Below are positions 45,675-57,228 of a stretch of DNA of 64,000 bases, in pieces (position 1 is the stretch's first letter; every line of letters begins with the position of its first letter). Where the stretch lies: contig CP075493.1 of NCBI GenBank assembly GCA_021613535.1, positions 2,914,001 to 2,978,000 of the forward strand, written 5' to 3'. The stretch comes from Adineta vaga (taxonomy: Eukaryota; Rotifera). The translations under genes and the position numbers were made by a program. Below the pieces are notes generated by a model. That model worked only from the letters and a program-made list of their open reading frames with translations, did no database searches and had not been told where the DNA came from.

Positions 45675-48446
45675 TTATAATTTCTTTTTTACTTCATCCA
45701 GTTTATTTTTATACCACAGCAGATGAGGATGACTTTCTGGTAATCCTTCTTGTGCGATTTTTACAGCTCGTTGACAAAACGAAAGTGCTTTTGGATAGTC
45801 ACCCATGTTGTAATACACATTACCGATGTTGTTGTAAGATGTAGCCAAATCAGAATGATTTGGAAGAAGTGATTGTTGTTTGATTGCAAGGGCTTTTTCA
45901 TGAGATGAAAGTGCTTTTGGATAGTCACCCATGTTGTAAGACAGCGCACCGATGTTGTTGTAAGATGCAGCCAAATCAGGATGATTTGGAGGAAGTGATT
46001 GTTGTTTGATTGCAAGGGCTTTTGCATGAGATGAAAGTGCTTTTGGATAGTCACCCATGTTGTCATACACATTACCGATGTTGTTGTAAGATGAAGCCAA
46101 ATCAGGATGATTTGGAGGAAGTGATTGTTGTCGAATTGCAAGGGCTTTTTCATGATATGAAAGTGCTTTTGTATAGTCACCCATGTTGTAATACACCGAA
46201 CCGATGTTGTTGTAAGATGAAGCCAAATCAGGATGATTTGGAGGAAGTGATTGTTGTTTGATTGCAAGGGCTTTTTCATAATATGAAAGTGCTTTTGTAT
46301 AGTCACTCATTTTGGAATACACCGAACCGATGTTGTTGTAAGATGAAGCCAAATCAGGATGATTTGGAGGAAGTGATTGTTGTCGAATTGCAAGGGCTTT
46401 TTCATGAGATGAAAGTGCTTTTGGATAGTCACCCATGTTGTCATACACCAAACCGATGTTGTTGTAAGATGTAGCCAAATCAGGATGATTTGGAGGAAGT
46501 GATTGTTGTTTGATTGCAAGGGCTTTTTCATGAGATGAAAGTGCTTTTGGATAGTCACCCATGTTGTCATACACATTACCGATGTTGTTGTAAGATGAAG
46601 CCAAATCAGGATGATTTGGAGGAAGTGATTGTTGTTTGATTGCAAGGGCTTTCTCATAATATGAAAGTGCTTTTGGATAGTCACCCATTTTGTAATACAC
46701 ATTACCGATGTTGTTGTAAGATGAAGCCAAATCAGGATGATTTGGAGGAAGTGATTGTTGTCGAATTGCAAGGGCTTTTTCATGAGATGAAAGTGCTTTT
46801 GGATAGTCACCCATCTTGCCATACACCAAACCGATGTTGTTGTAAGATGTAGCCAAATCAGGATGATTTGGAGGAAGTGATTGTTGCCAAATTGCAAGGG
46901 CTTTTTCATGAGATGAAAGTGCTTTTGGATAGTCACCCATGTTGTAATACACATTACCGATGTTGTTGTAAGATGTAGCCAAATCAGGATGATTTGGAGG
47001 AAGAGTTTTTTCGTTGATGGCAAGTGATTTTTCATACAATCTGATCGCCTCTTCATATTCTCCTCGATTGTATTTGATCGAACCAAGTTGATGATAAATT
47101 TGTGCCTTGTCGCTCTCATTCGTTGCTTGATCAAGTAGCATTTCATAAATCTCTTCAGCCTTGTCATTCTGACCCAGTTTAGTTAGTACCAATCCCAATC
47201 TGTACCACCCTTCTTCGTCTGGAAAACTCTCCTGTCGTATGCGCTCAGTCAGTGCATGTAATTCTTTGTCACTATCACTGGTCAGTGTCAAACTCACTTC
47301 GAAGAGTTTGTTATTTCCACCCATTTGTTTGATATCCTGAATTCGAAACACGCTGTGCATTGAAAAAAGTACTTCATCTTCACCTGGAATGGCACTAAGA
47401 TCACGAATTGATGTAAATGTTGTTGTTGATTGTTTTGGATCAATTGTCATTACGAATAAAATTGCCACCAAATCTGGATTACTAATATTCTCTTTGGCAA
47501 ACAAGAGTGAAACATCTTTATCCTTGCTGGTGGATAAGAAGTTGTTAAATGATAGTAATCCACCTTTTGTTTGCTTTAGTTGTTGGAAATCTGCCTTTGA
47601 TAATCCTTGTCCACGATAAACTGTGAAAACATGATCAATATGTTGTTCATGATGCACGGATTCGATATGTCGATGTAGATCATTAATAAAGAAACCCATC
47701 CGTGTCATGATGTCGCCATCCATCATTCGAATTCCACGATTGAGCATGCGATAAAAGAAACACTCATAAGTATACCACCAGATAGGTGTTCTACTATGAT
47801 ATTGCCGCTCTAACTGTTTAATTTTTTTCAACTCTTCTTTGTTATCATTAAAACCATCACGACAATAATTGGCGTAATCTCGAATATGTGTGTCGTCGAA
47901 TTTGATGGTCATTATGATCTCCTTGAGGATCTGAGTATACATGAAAGAAGGATCTAGTTGATCCAACTTTTTGCCAGATGACACGAAACTCATTGATACA
48001 GCATTTTGTTCACATTGTGCTGCTGCTTGTTTGAGAGCTTCACATATATGTTTGATCTCTGTGAAGACTCCCTTGATCTTTGGCCATTCTTTTGCCCATC
48101 CTTCATGTCGTTGTTTGTTGCCACAGAAGATGAAAATGGAGTCCACTTCAGACAAATCATGTACCTGAGGTACAATAAGCTGTCCAAGTGAACCTGAAAT
48201 AATCATACATCCTTTACGATCTTTGATGGTTTCAATGAATTGAATGCATCTATCACTATCTGTATAAATATTCAGATCGTTGACGATATGTCGAAGTTGT
48301 GTCATGGTATTTTGACAATCCTCGTTATTGTCATCGATGTTGCTATCTAACCATATAAGTAGCACATTTTGGATCTTTTGAATATCAAGACGACGATGAC
48401 CTCTATGCGTTTCCTTTGAAACTGATGTTGATTTGCTACTTACCAT
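45675..48446 (-). CDS. Mono-ADP-ribosyltransferase with C-terminal kinesin-light-chain-type TPR array
   Basis: This is an intronless 923-residue protein. Residues 20-150 form an alpha/beta-like region (NVLLIWLDSN..., GCMIISGSLGQLIVP, VDSIFIFCGN) that recalls a receiver-like fold; that fold is my inference. Residues 220-390 form an ART domain of the arginine-specific R-S-E class: VYRGQG (Arg278), NNFLSTSKD (Ser305-Thr306-Ser307) and IPGEDEVLF (Glu356-x-Glu358). Catalytic residues are intact, so NAD-dependent transfer of ADP-ribose to protein arginine is expected. Residues 451-912 are eleven 42-residue TPRs of the kinesin-light-chain kind (YNNIGNVYYNMGDYPKALSS...), probably a protein-binding scaffold. 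No signal peptide or membrane span is seen, so it is likely cytoplasmic. The first ATG (48444-48446) is in good context. ART-TPR fusions of this kind are, as I recall, an expanded family in bdelloid rotifers. The target is unknown. Confidence 0.93.
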   Translation of the reverse strand: MVSSKSTSVSKETHRGHRRLDIQKIQNVLLIWLDSNIDDNNEDCQNTMTQLRHIVNDLNIYTDSDRCIQFIETIKDRKGCMIISGSLGQLIVPQVHDLSEVDSIFIFCGNKQRHEGWAKEWPKIKGVFTEIKHICEALKQAAAQCEQNAVSMSFVSSGKKLDQLDPSFMYTQILKEIIMTIKFDDTHIRDYANYCRDGFNDNKEELKKIKQLERQYHSRTPIWWYTYECFFYRMLNRGIRMMDGDIMTRMGFFINDLHRHIESVHHEQHIDHVFTVYRGQGLSKADFQQLKQTKGGLLSFNNFLSTSKDKDVSLLFAKENISNPDLVAILFVMTIDPKQSTTTFTSIRDLSAIPGEDEVLFSMHSVFRIQDIKQMGGNNKLFEVSLTLTSDSDKELHALTERIRQESFPDEEGWYRLGLVLTKLGQNDKAEEIYEMLLDQATNESDKAQIYHQLGSIKYNRGEYEEAIRLYEKSLAINEKTLPPNHPDLATSYNNIGNVYYNMGDYPKALSSHEKALAIWQQSLPPNHPDLATSYNNIGLVYGKMGDYPKALSSHEKALAIRQQSLPPNHPDLASSYNNIGNVYYKMGDYPKALSYYEKALAIKQQSLPPNHPDLASSYNNIGNVYDNMGDYPKALSSHEKALAIKQQSLPPNHPDLATSYNNIGLVYDNMGDYPKALSSHEKALAIRQQSLPPNHPDLASSYNNIGSVYSKMSDYTKALSYYEKALAIKQQSLPPNHPDLASSYNNIGSVYYNMGDYTKALSYHEKALAIRQQSLPPNHPDLASSYNNIGNVYDNMGDYPKALSSHAKALAIKQQSLPPNHPDLAASYNNIGALSYNMGDYPKALSSHEKALAIKQQSLLPNHSDLATSYNNIGNVYYNMGDYPKALSFCQRAVKIAQEGLPESHPHLLWYKNKLDEVKKKL
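45711..47096 (-). repeat. 126-bp tandem repeat array encoding eleven TPRs
   Basis: Eleven 126-bp units encode one 42-residue TPR each. The middle units differ at only a few bases, even at silent sites. The first unit (YHQLGSIKYNRGEYEEAI) and the last (ending SFCQRAVKIAQEGLPESHPHL) are more diverged. High silent-site identity among internal units indicates recent unit duplication or gene conversion, so copy number may vary between alleles. Confidence 0.95.
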
Positions 48447-51025
48447 TAACTTTGTTTCTAATGCGAATTTTGTAGTGTAAAATTAGTTGAAGAAGTTATT
48501 ATAATGAGAGAGTAGTGAAAAGATGCTACTTTTGTAAGTCTTTCTTCTTTTCATATAACTTTTTATTGTTATCAATTTAACGACACTTGAATAAATCGGC
48601 GAAAACAAATATGATAAAAGTGAAAACAAAAGTAACGAAGACAAGTTTCTTATCATTTTGTTCTTAGTCTTTACTGATACATGACGACTTGAAAGTTGGA
48701 AAAAAATTCTTTTTTGTTTATATCAACAGATACATTATAAATCGATGATAATATATACAGTTCAAGTAATATCTTTTCATCTTTATATAATAAATATTAA
48801 TTTGAGAACAAACAGTAGAATAATGAATATTCTCATTAGTTTTTTAGTATATAAATCAATTCATAAAATGAGATTTTTTACATTATCCTGAACATGGATA
48901 AACTATCTAGAACTTTGATGATTTACTTTATGTTTCCTAGGAAAATTAATCAAATTTATAATGAAATAATAAATATTTCTCTTTATATGCAAAGAAAAGA
49001 CATGAAATGTTTTTTTCTAAAATAACGATACAAAACTTGTTGTTATCGTCTAAAATTCCACGTGGAAAGTTTTGTATATCTAAAAAAACGAACATCACGA
49101 TAAAAGTAAATTTTCTGTTTGTCATATAATTTGTTTTCAAGATTTCATTTATTTCAAAATAAAAAACTAACTTTGAATTAAATTGTCAAACATTTCTTTT
49201 TATCGAATATGTTTAGATAATTCATAGAAAAAAGAGAAAATTCTTTTTTATATTTTCATCCTATAGTAACAAAAATGAAATAGAAAATATTCAACTCGTT
49301 AAGAATGTCAAATGAGTTTTATTAATCGAAGAATAAGAAGACATTGAAAAATATTTTCATTCCAATTAAAATTTCATTTCTTTGCTCTCTTATCAAATCT
49401 TTTCCAACAAAGAACACTCAAGAAAAGCTTTTTATCTATGATGAAATATTCGCATGACTCATATTTAAACGTTGTTATAATTATTAATGCATTAATGATA
49501 TTAGAATAACGATCTTCGAAAGAATTTACATAAGTTAACAAATTCATTTAATTAATTTCATAATTATGATCGAAGGTGAATAAGTATTGACTTTCTAAGT
49601 ATGGATCGAATCATATTGACATTTAAATCACAGTTTTTGATTATAAATGATGGAATTGAATTCGATGGTAGTATAAAGAACTATGTGAATAATAAAAGTT
49701 AGAAAAAGAGAAAGACAAAATATAATCAAAGAAGAAAATATGTAAAATATTTTGTTCACTACTAACTGTAATAAGATAATTGAAACTATGTACTGTATAT
49801 ATATAGAAAGAAATCTCGTTTGTTAGACTCCATTAATATATAATTAAGATGATGTTGAACAAACATTCATATGCATCTGTTTTTCGTTTTTTTAATCGTA
49901 AATTTACTTTTTGTGTTGACATAATTCTTTTGTTCTTTTTCGTAGTTGGAAAGAAAAAACAGTCAATATATTATAACCTTTGATTTCATATCGATTCTAA
50001 TGATTTCTATATCATTAAAATATCTCTGTATAGTCCAAATATCCAATTAATTATTAACATTTTTTCTTCTCAAAATTATTGAAAACATCTATGAATCGAC
50101 TACTCAGTTGTAAACGCTGATTCCGAATCAGATATTGGCTTTGAGTTAAATCATAGTTTCCTGATAAAAAGATACTTGAAAAGATCACAAAATGCGCAAA
50201 AACTGTATTTTAACACCAAATTGCCTAGATACGTCTGAGATGACCTGTAGTTTAGGAGTTTCCCAAATGCTTAGTTTTGTAGTTACTCAGAAGGACTATC
50301 AAAGATCTTCTATAGATTCATGAGATTTCTTACGACTGTAATCTCGGTCAATTCAAACACAAGAATTCATTCAGAAATCTTGCTCATCGAAAAATTGCTC
50401 GTTGTGATTTTGTTCCGTAGACATTCTAGAATGGTTCATTTCTCTCATAAACTTTTTGCAGTACACATAACTCTCGGATAAAATCCGAAGTTGCCATATT
50501 TATTTAAAACGCTCTTTCAAATCCTTGAATAAAACTGATTAAATGCAATTCAATAAAATGTTTTTTATAGAGAATTCAATTGAAATTTCTTCAAATAAAA
50601 CAGTTTGAATCGCTTTTACATATAATTCATATATCGTTTTTCTCGAGATTCTTGGTAGAATTCATGAAGAAAACATTGAACCTTATCGTTCTATGGTGCA
50701 CAGAAGTTTTCCTAATAGTCGATGTGATGTGGAACTATCAAAATTTCGTCTATGGCTTTAATTTGATTTTTTTTACTTCTATCGAATAATGTTCTCAACT
50801 GAAATTAAATCACTGTATATTTGATCTATCTGAATAAAAATTGAGATTTGTCAATGAATATTGATCTTTACTCACCTTGTTATAGAATGATTCAAAAAAA
50901 TCTAGATTTTTATTTGTTTATTTTCTGTTTAACTAAATCTTTTGATTATATTGTCAATAAATGATAGATGTTTTCTACTATTATATAGTGTATCTGAGGC
51001 TCAGAAAAACACTCACACCCACCCC
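48447..51025. other. AT-rich intergenic DNA upstream of the ART-TPR gene
   Basis: This contains the presumed promoter of the ART-TPR gene and very AT-rich DNA. A stretch at about 49635-49840 is a diverged copy of DNA at 43230-43490. ORFs such as 50580-50789 have no recognisable features. Confidence 0.45.
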
Positions 51026-51575
51026 GTCGTTGCTTTTATTGATTTGCATCTAAAGTATGACTCGGCATCGAGATAGGGTAATAAAATAAAGAATAGTATC
51101 TAAGAGAAAGAAATGTCGAAGATTTGTTCTGTCGTCTGTATTTTTGTCAATGATCTGCAAAAGAAATTAGTTTTGCTATTGGTGCTTTTGTTCCCTTCTG
51201 ATTCTCTTCGATTGCCATTAGATCTAATGATAAACACAAAACAATTACTTCACAATATATGTATATATCGGCAATCATAATCAGCGAAAAAGACATACAA
51301 ATGAATTTGGTTTTATTGAATAGATAAATTGAATTGAATATTGATTCACTATAGTCGAGAAAATATGTCATTGATATAAGATAGCTTCAGATCAAATATA
51401 TAAACAGTTCTATTATTCTTGTAATAGAAGTCAAAGTATTATTAGAATGTAAGGTCAATGATAGGTGAAATTTGAAGAGTATGATAATAGGCACGTCAAG
51501 GTTTTATTAATATGATTAATCGTTTTCTAGTCTGTCTGAACGAACGTGAATTATAATTAAATACTAATAAAGAAG
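51026..51575. repeat. Third, partial copy of the duplication's flanking DNA
   Basis: The stretch 51026-51261 matches 38263-38502 and 29151-29396, the region upstream of the calmodulin-like genes, including the run AAAGAATAGTATCTAAGAGA. After a diverged interval, 51360-51575 matches 39027-39285, for example GGCACGTCAAGGTTTTAT and TAATCGTTTTCTAGTCTGTC. The EF-hand gene itself is absent here. The copy is in the same orientation as the other two. Confidence 0.85.
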
Positions 51576-51936
51576 TTCTTTGTCACTTTTTGTTGCTATC
51601 TTCGATTCATAAGAAAAAGCCTGTCTTTCTTTTTTTCCTTGTTTTTGGTACTTCAACATGTCTTAATAAAATTCCGAGAGAATCGATCATTCGATTAGAT
51701 TGAATGATTTTTCTAGATGTTCGCTTTGATGCGACATCTGGGAATAGTATTTTCCCTCAAAAGAACACGCACACGATTCTAATCGTCTACTCCTAAACCA
51801 GTCATTCAAACAAAACTCTCGTGTAGTATAGTATTTATGTGTGTTCTCTTTTCTTTTTCTCGTTTGTCACACACAAACATCCCGACAAGTCAGAAGATGT
51901 ATTATTATTAGTATTTGTCGCTACATTTCTTATCTC
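51576..51936 (+). promoter_or_regulatory. Upstream region of the GluN1-like gene
   Basis: This 361-bp stretch lies between the repeat fragment and the chosen start codon. An in-frame GTG upstream (51841) is not a plausible eukaryotic start. No specific promoter element can be named. Confidence 0.35.
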
Positions 51937-54900
51937 ATGAATTTTCTCTGGTATTTTATCAGTTTTTTTCTTCATCATTCCATTGTTCAACTTCAATTCA
52001 CTGAAAGTTATGAGAGCTCATTGAATAAAACAGTCGATTTTTTCGAATTTGAAAATCTTTATGTTACAATTCTGGGCGCATTGACAAGCGAGGAACATAT
52101 ACAAATTCTTAATACACATACCAATCGATTATATCGAGCATCTGTTCATCAAGAAATCTTTCTTTCATCTCAATCGTTCATTCTTGATTCGAATCCTTTA
52201 TTAATTGCATTAAAATTATGTGAAATCGGTAATCTATCACATGCTAAAGCAATCATTGCTGGCCATGGTTACAATGGAAATGATCTAACATTAACAGCAA
52301 TTTCATATGTATCCGATTTTTATCATATACCAGTTCTAACAATTGCTTCGCGAGAAAATCTTTTTTCTGATAAAGTAAGACAATGATTGCTGAGAAAGAA
52401 CGAGTCATTTGACTATATATTTTTAGGCATTATATAGTTATATTGTACGACTTGTTCCACCGTATTTATATGAAGCTGATGCATGGTTTAGTATTCTTCG
52501 ACGCTTAAAATATTCGAAAGTTGTATTAATTTATAGTCAAGACGAAGAAGGTCGAATGGTTGCATCAAGATTTCAAATGTTAACTGAAGATTCAGATATT
52601 CAAGTAATATTTCGATGAAAAATCTTCATAGAATTTTTAACATTTATTTTGTTTTCAAGATTGAACGAACAGAAGAATATGAATCAATAGGAAATTTTAC
52701 TTCAGTTATATCGAATTTAACATCAGAAGATCGTTTATTATCACGTGTATTTATTATTCATGCTAGGTTTACTAAAATAAAACATTTTTATTTCTATAAA
52801 AAAAACCAAAAATTTTGAATTTTTTTAGAGCAGAAGATACGGATGAATTCTTATCTGCTATTGTACGTTTACAGCATTTAGAAAATTTCGTTTGGATTAT
52901 AAATGAACGTGCATTATCATCGAATAGTTCAGCTTTATTTGATGGTCTTCTTGGCGTTCGATTGCATAGTTCATTTACAGAAGAAAATCTTTTAGTTGAT
53001 GCAACAAAAGTTCTTCTTGATACATTTTATAAATTCATTGAACATACATCATTTTGGAATCAAAAGAAACCATCGATTAATTGTTCAACAATTGAACCAT
53101 GGCCAGAAGGAAAAGAATTGTATAGGTAAAATATTTAAAAACAAAGCATATTTTGTGTTGATAAGTTTTCTTTAGTAAACTATTGGAAACAAATATTATC
53201 AATGGAATAACAGGAAATATTGAATTTAATGATGAAGGTGATCGTGTGGAATCATTATATGAAATAATCAATATTCAAAATAATCAAATGAAAGTCGTAG
53301 GAACATATCGAACGAATACAGTAAGTTAATTTTTAATGATCTATTCATTTTTTCTCGTGTTCTTTTTCTTTTTAGAGTACCTGTCATAAAAGTGTTCTTT
53401 GTCGACAAATAGTGAGTTTAATCGTCAAATGTGAAATGCATGGAATCTCAATGATTTCTTTCCCTATCCTTTGTTGTGTGTATGTTATTATTGTGAATAG
53501 TACCTGAATGTGATTAATTCAATATTATGTGAGAAATATTTCATTAGATTGATAAAACTGAATTACAACTTGATGAACAAGATATTGTCTGGCCAAGTGG
53601 AATTCGACGAAAACCCGATGGAATTCGAACGCGACGAAATGTTTCAGTTAGTTTGTTCTTTGTTTTCATACGAATATATTTGCGATCTAATTAGGTTGTA
53701 ACAATTCATGAAACACCATTTATTATTGCACGTGCTGGAAATGATTGTGAAGTTCAAAAAGAAGTAGCATGTCCACGATTGAAGAAGAATGGTATGTTGA
53801 AAAAAGAATTGTTTTTAATTATTGAAATAATTCATTACGTTTAGGATCGATTGTTGTTGGTCATGAAGATTTTTGTTGTCAAGGTTATTGTATTGATCTA
53901 TTACAAGAATTATCGAAAAATTTAAGTTTTGTTTATACATTACATCTGGTTTCTGATAATAAATATGGATCGTATGAAAAGGTAACGAGAGAAAATAAAG
54001 ATATAAATTCCGTGAAGAAAAATACAGGATTGATGATGTGTTTTTGCATTAGAATATGCTAATCATCAGATGAGTGTTAGCAAGTTGTATTTTTGTATTT
54101 CATAGGATAAAGATGATAAACATAAACGATGGGATGGAATGATTGGTGAACTGATTGGCTATGAAGCAGATATGATCATAGCTCCATTAACAATTAGTCC
54201 AGAACGTGCAGAAGATATTGAATTTACTAAGCCATTTAAATATCAAGGCATTACAATTCTTGTTAAAAAGGTAATTTTGTTTTCAATAAAAATCTTTTCG
54301 ATAGTTTATTGTGACAATAACATTTCTAGAGTACGAATACATCGAATTTAGCGTCATTCTTACAACCATTTAAAGAAGCTTTATGGTTGATGGTTCTATT
54401 ATCTGTTCACGTTGTTGCTGTAGTTTTGTATTTACTCGATCGTTTTTCACCCTTTGGTCGATTTCGTTTCTCGCCACGACAACAAGGAGCTGATCGTGGA
54501 AATGGACCAATGATTGAAGCCAATTCAGAAGATGATGCATTAAATCTATCGAGAGCACTATGGTTCACATGGGGAGTTCTATTAAATTCAGGAATTGGAG
54601 AAGGTTTGATAAAAGATAAAACACGATGGAGAGAGAGAGAGAGGGAAACAATCATTTTCTTTTTCTTTCTTAGGAACACCACGAAGTTTTTCTGCTCGTG
54701 TTCTCGGAATGGTTTGGGCTGGTTTTGCCATGATCATGGTCGCATCATATACCGCTAATTTAGCTGCTTTCCTTGTGCTCGATCGACCAGAAACAACTAT
54801 ATCGGGAATTAATGATGCACGAGTATATGATTAGAATTGTATTCGAGTGTTTTGCTTTATTTTCTCTTGACTTTTATTCTTAGTTACGAAATCCACAAGA

Positions 54901-56307
54901 TGGTTTTACATATGCAACAGTCAAAGGTTCATCAGTTGATATGTATTTCAAACGTCAAGTTGGTATGTTTGAAAAAATATTTCCAATCAGAAACAAACAG
55001 AACGAAATATTTGTTTTATGATAGAATTTTCTACAATGTATCGAACAATGGAATCAATCAATTATGTAACTGCTGAAGATGCAATAGCAGACTTAAAAGC
55101 CCAGTAAAATACCTAAGAATTTTCTTTACTATCTATTAAATTTTTTTTATTAGGAAATTGAAAGCATTTATTTGGGATTCTCCTCGACTTGAATATGAAG
55201 CAGCACAAGATTGTGATCTTATTACAGCTGGTGAACTATTTGGACGATCAAGTTATGGCATTGCTTTGAGAAAGAAAGATGCATGGATCAATCCCTTATC
55301 ACATGTCATTTTATCATTTCATGAAAAAGGTTTTATGGAAACACTTGATAATAGATGGATCTATTTTAAAGGGTAACTTTTATTTTGAATAGATCTTGAT
55401 GATACAATGAAATGATTGTTTTTTTTTCTAGAATGAAACAATGTTCGGATCGATCCTCAACACCAGCAACACTTGGTGTTAGTAATATGCTTGGTAAGAA
55501 TATTGTTTTTATCTGTTATGAGATGTAATTATTTGAATATATAGGAGTGTTTCTATTGGTGGCTGGTGGAATATTTGCTGGATTTTTTCTTCTTGCAATT
55601 GAAATAGCATTCAAACGAAGAAAAGATCAACGAAATAAAGAAACGGAAATCTCGCGAAGTGCTTTGGTACATTGGAAAAAGAAAATCGAGGTAAATTTTC
55701 GAAATATCTATATCACAGATCATTGTTGGAAAGATGAAGATTTTTAACGAACATATGATTGTTGTACAGTTTCTTTCTGAAAAGAAAACAATGTTCAGAA
55801 AGAACCGCAAAAGAATAGCAGATTAATTGACGTTCCTAACCTTTATAACAGACGCGAATGTCTGTTGATTATAGCACAGAAGAATATGATGTGAAGTATA
55901 GTCATTGTATAGTCTATTTAATACATGCATATGGCTTCTATTTTACTATCATAACAATGAATAGATGAAGTTAAGACAACTAATCTTTAAAGTTTTATAT
56001 TCGATATTTTTTCATTGTATAGAAATATGTATGAGCTATTCTTCTGTTTACATTACGTCTATTTAGTAAAACAATCCTTTAGTATATAAATATCAATATG
56101 AATTCTTGATCAAAAGCATTTCCAATAAAACATTTTTCTTAACTATTTACATTTGAATTCTTTTCTTTATTCTAGAAACATCGACAACATCCATCATCGT
56201 ATGAAACCGATAATCAACATCAATCAGTAACTGATATAGATTTACATAATAAAATCTCATTAAATCGAACTGATCAATGTCGATCATTAAAAAATACAAA
56301 TATATAA
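51937..56307 (+). CDS. GRIN1: NMDA-type ionotropic glutamate receptor, GluN1-like subunit
   Basis: This is the obligatory glycine-binding subunit of NMDA receptor channels at the plasma membrane. The start at 51937 gives a signal peptide ([18 protein letters not shown]). A bilobed amino-terminal domain follows, then the ligand-binding domain: [27 protein letters not shown], and [20 protein letters not shown] with the ligand-contacting Arg. TM1 is [20 protein letters not shown]. The pore loop [15 protein letters not shown] keeps the Asn of the selectivity filter that controls calcium permeability and magnesium block. [16 protein letters not shown] is the TM3 gating motif. [14 protein letters not shown] and [12 protein letters not shown] carry the ligand-binding Ser and Asp. 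TM4 is [20 protein letters not shown]. The cytoplasmic tail is short. Introns are mostly 50-60 bp; the last (55691-56175) is 485 bp. The final exon encodes [16 protein letters not shown]... and stops at 56305-56307. Confidence 0.94.
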
Positions 56308-57228
56308 TCTATTTTTTTCTATACATATATTATTCCAGAAAAAATATCTTCGTCAACTTTTATTTTTCTTTCTCTTTCTTTTTTTTTGATTTGTTCATTA
56401 TATTGTCTGATAGATTTTTTTCTTCTTCTTTTCTGGAAATCTATTTCTTAGCCGTCTCTAAATAAACCAAAACTAATCATTCGATATGTTGTCATCTACT
56501 CCTATGAAAATAAATACGGTGTCATTCAGCCATGTGACGATCGATAGCAAACAAGACGATAAAGAGACATATTAGAAAATAAATAATAAACATCACTGCT
56601 ACCAACATTCAGATACAGAAAGATGAAGAATGATGATTATTGACAGCATATCCTTCTTCTCTGCCTTTTTTTCTGACTTTTCTCTCCTCGTTCTCTCTCT
56701 CTCTCTGTTTCTGTCCTGCTCTTCATCAAGAACGATGGAATAATATAAATCTATACGTAATATCTTCCGTTACAAGTAAGCAAACGAACAATTCTATATC
56801 TATCTGTGTATATGCATTATCATCATCATCATCATCGATTGCTGGTCTACGTTCTTTATATGTGAAAGAGAGCGAGAGAGTATTAGTAGAACGATGCCAT
56901 TCTAGTCAAACTAACCAAGAGAGAATTGTCATAATAGATCGAGATAGGATATATACATCTTTCATCAACCAACAACTTGAAGGAGAACGTTGACGACAAT
57001 GACCGTGAATTGTATCGTTTCTTGTTCAAGAGATTTTTATTGAACTTCTCTTGAACATCATTATCATGATTAATCCAATGTAATTACGTAGAAGGTGTAT
57101 TGATTTTTAATGGTAAGTTAAACCTTAAAGATTGACAAAATACTTGAGGTAGTTTTTTCTTTGCTTAGATAAGATAATAATCATTTTTATCTATCTCTTA
57201 GATCTTCTTTCTATTATACAATATTTAA
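56308..57228. other. Intergenic DNA between GluN1-like and sorbin-like genes
   Basis: T-rich and CT-rich DNA with a CATCAT run near 56817-56836. It presumably includes the promoter for the first sorbin-like exon. I see no gene. Confidence 0.45.

Noticed and set aside
45711-47096. CRISPR-like tandem array
   Set aside because: The regular repeats are coding TPR units with no spacers, in a eukaryotic gene.
45761-47167. Long overlapping ORFs in other frames of the TPR array, repeating QSNNNHFLQIILIWLHL
   Set aside because: They are frame shadows of the 126-bp repeat; the periodic composition comes from the real TPR frame.
51841-51936. GTG-initiated N-terminal extension of the GluN1 gene
   Set aside because: A eukaryotic nuclear gene is expected to start at ATG. 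Met at 51937 yields a good signal peptide.
56640-56993. 117-codon plus-strand ORF rich in Ser and Leu
   Set aside because: It is a translation of CT-rich and CATCAT low-complexity DNA with no splice partners or family resemblance.
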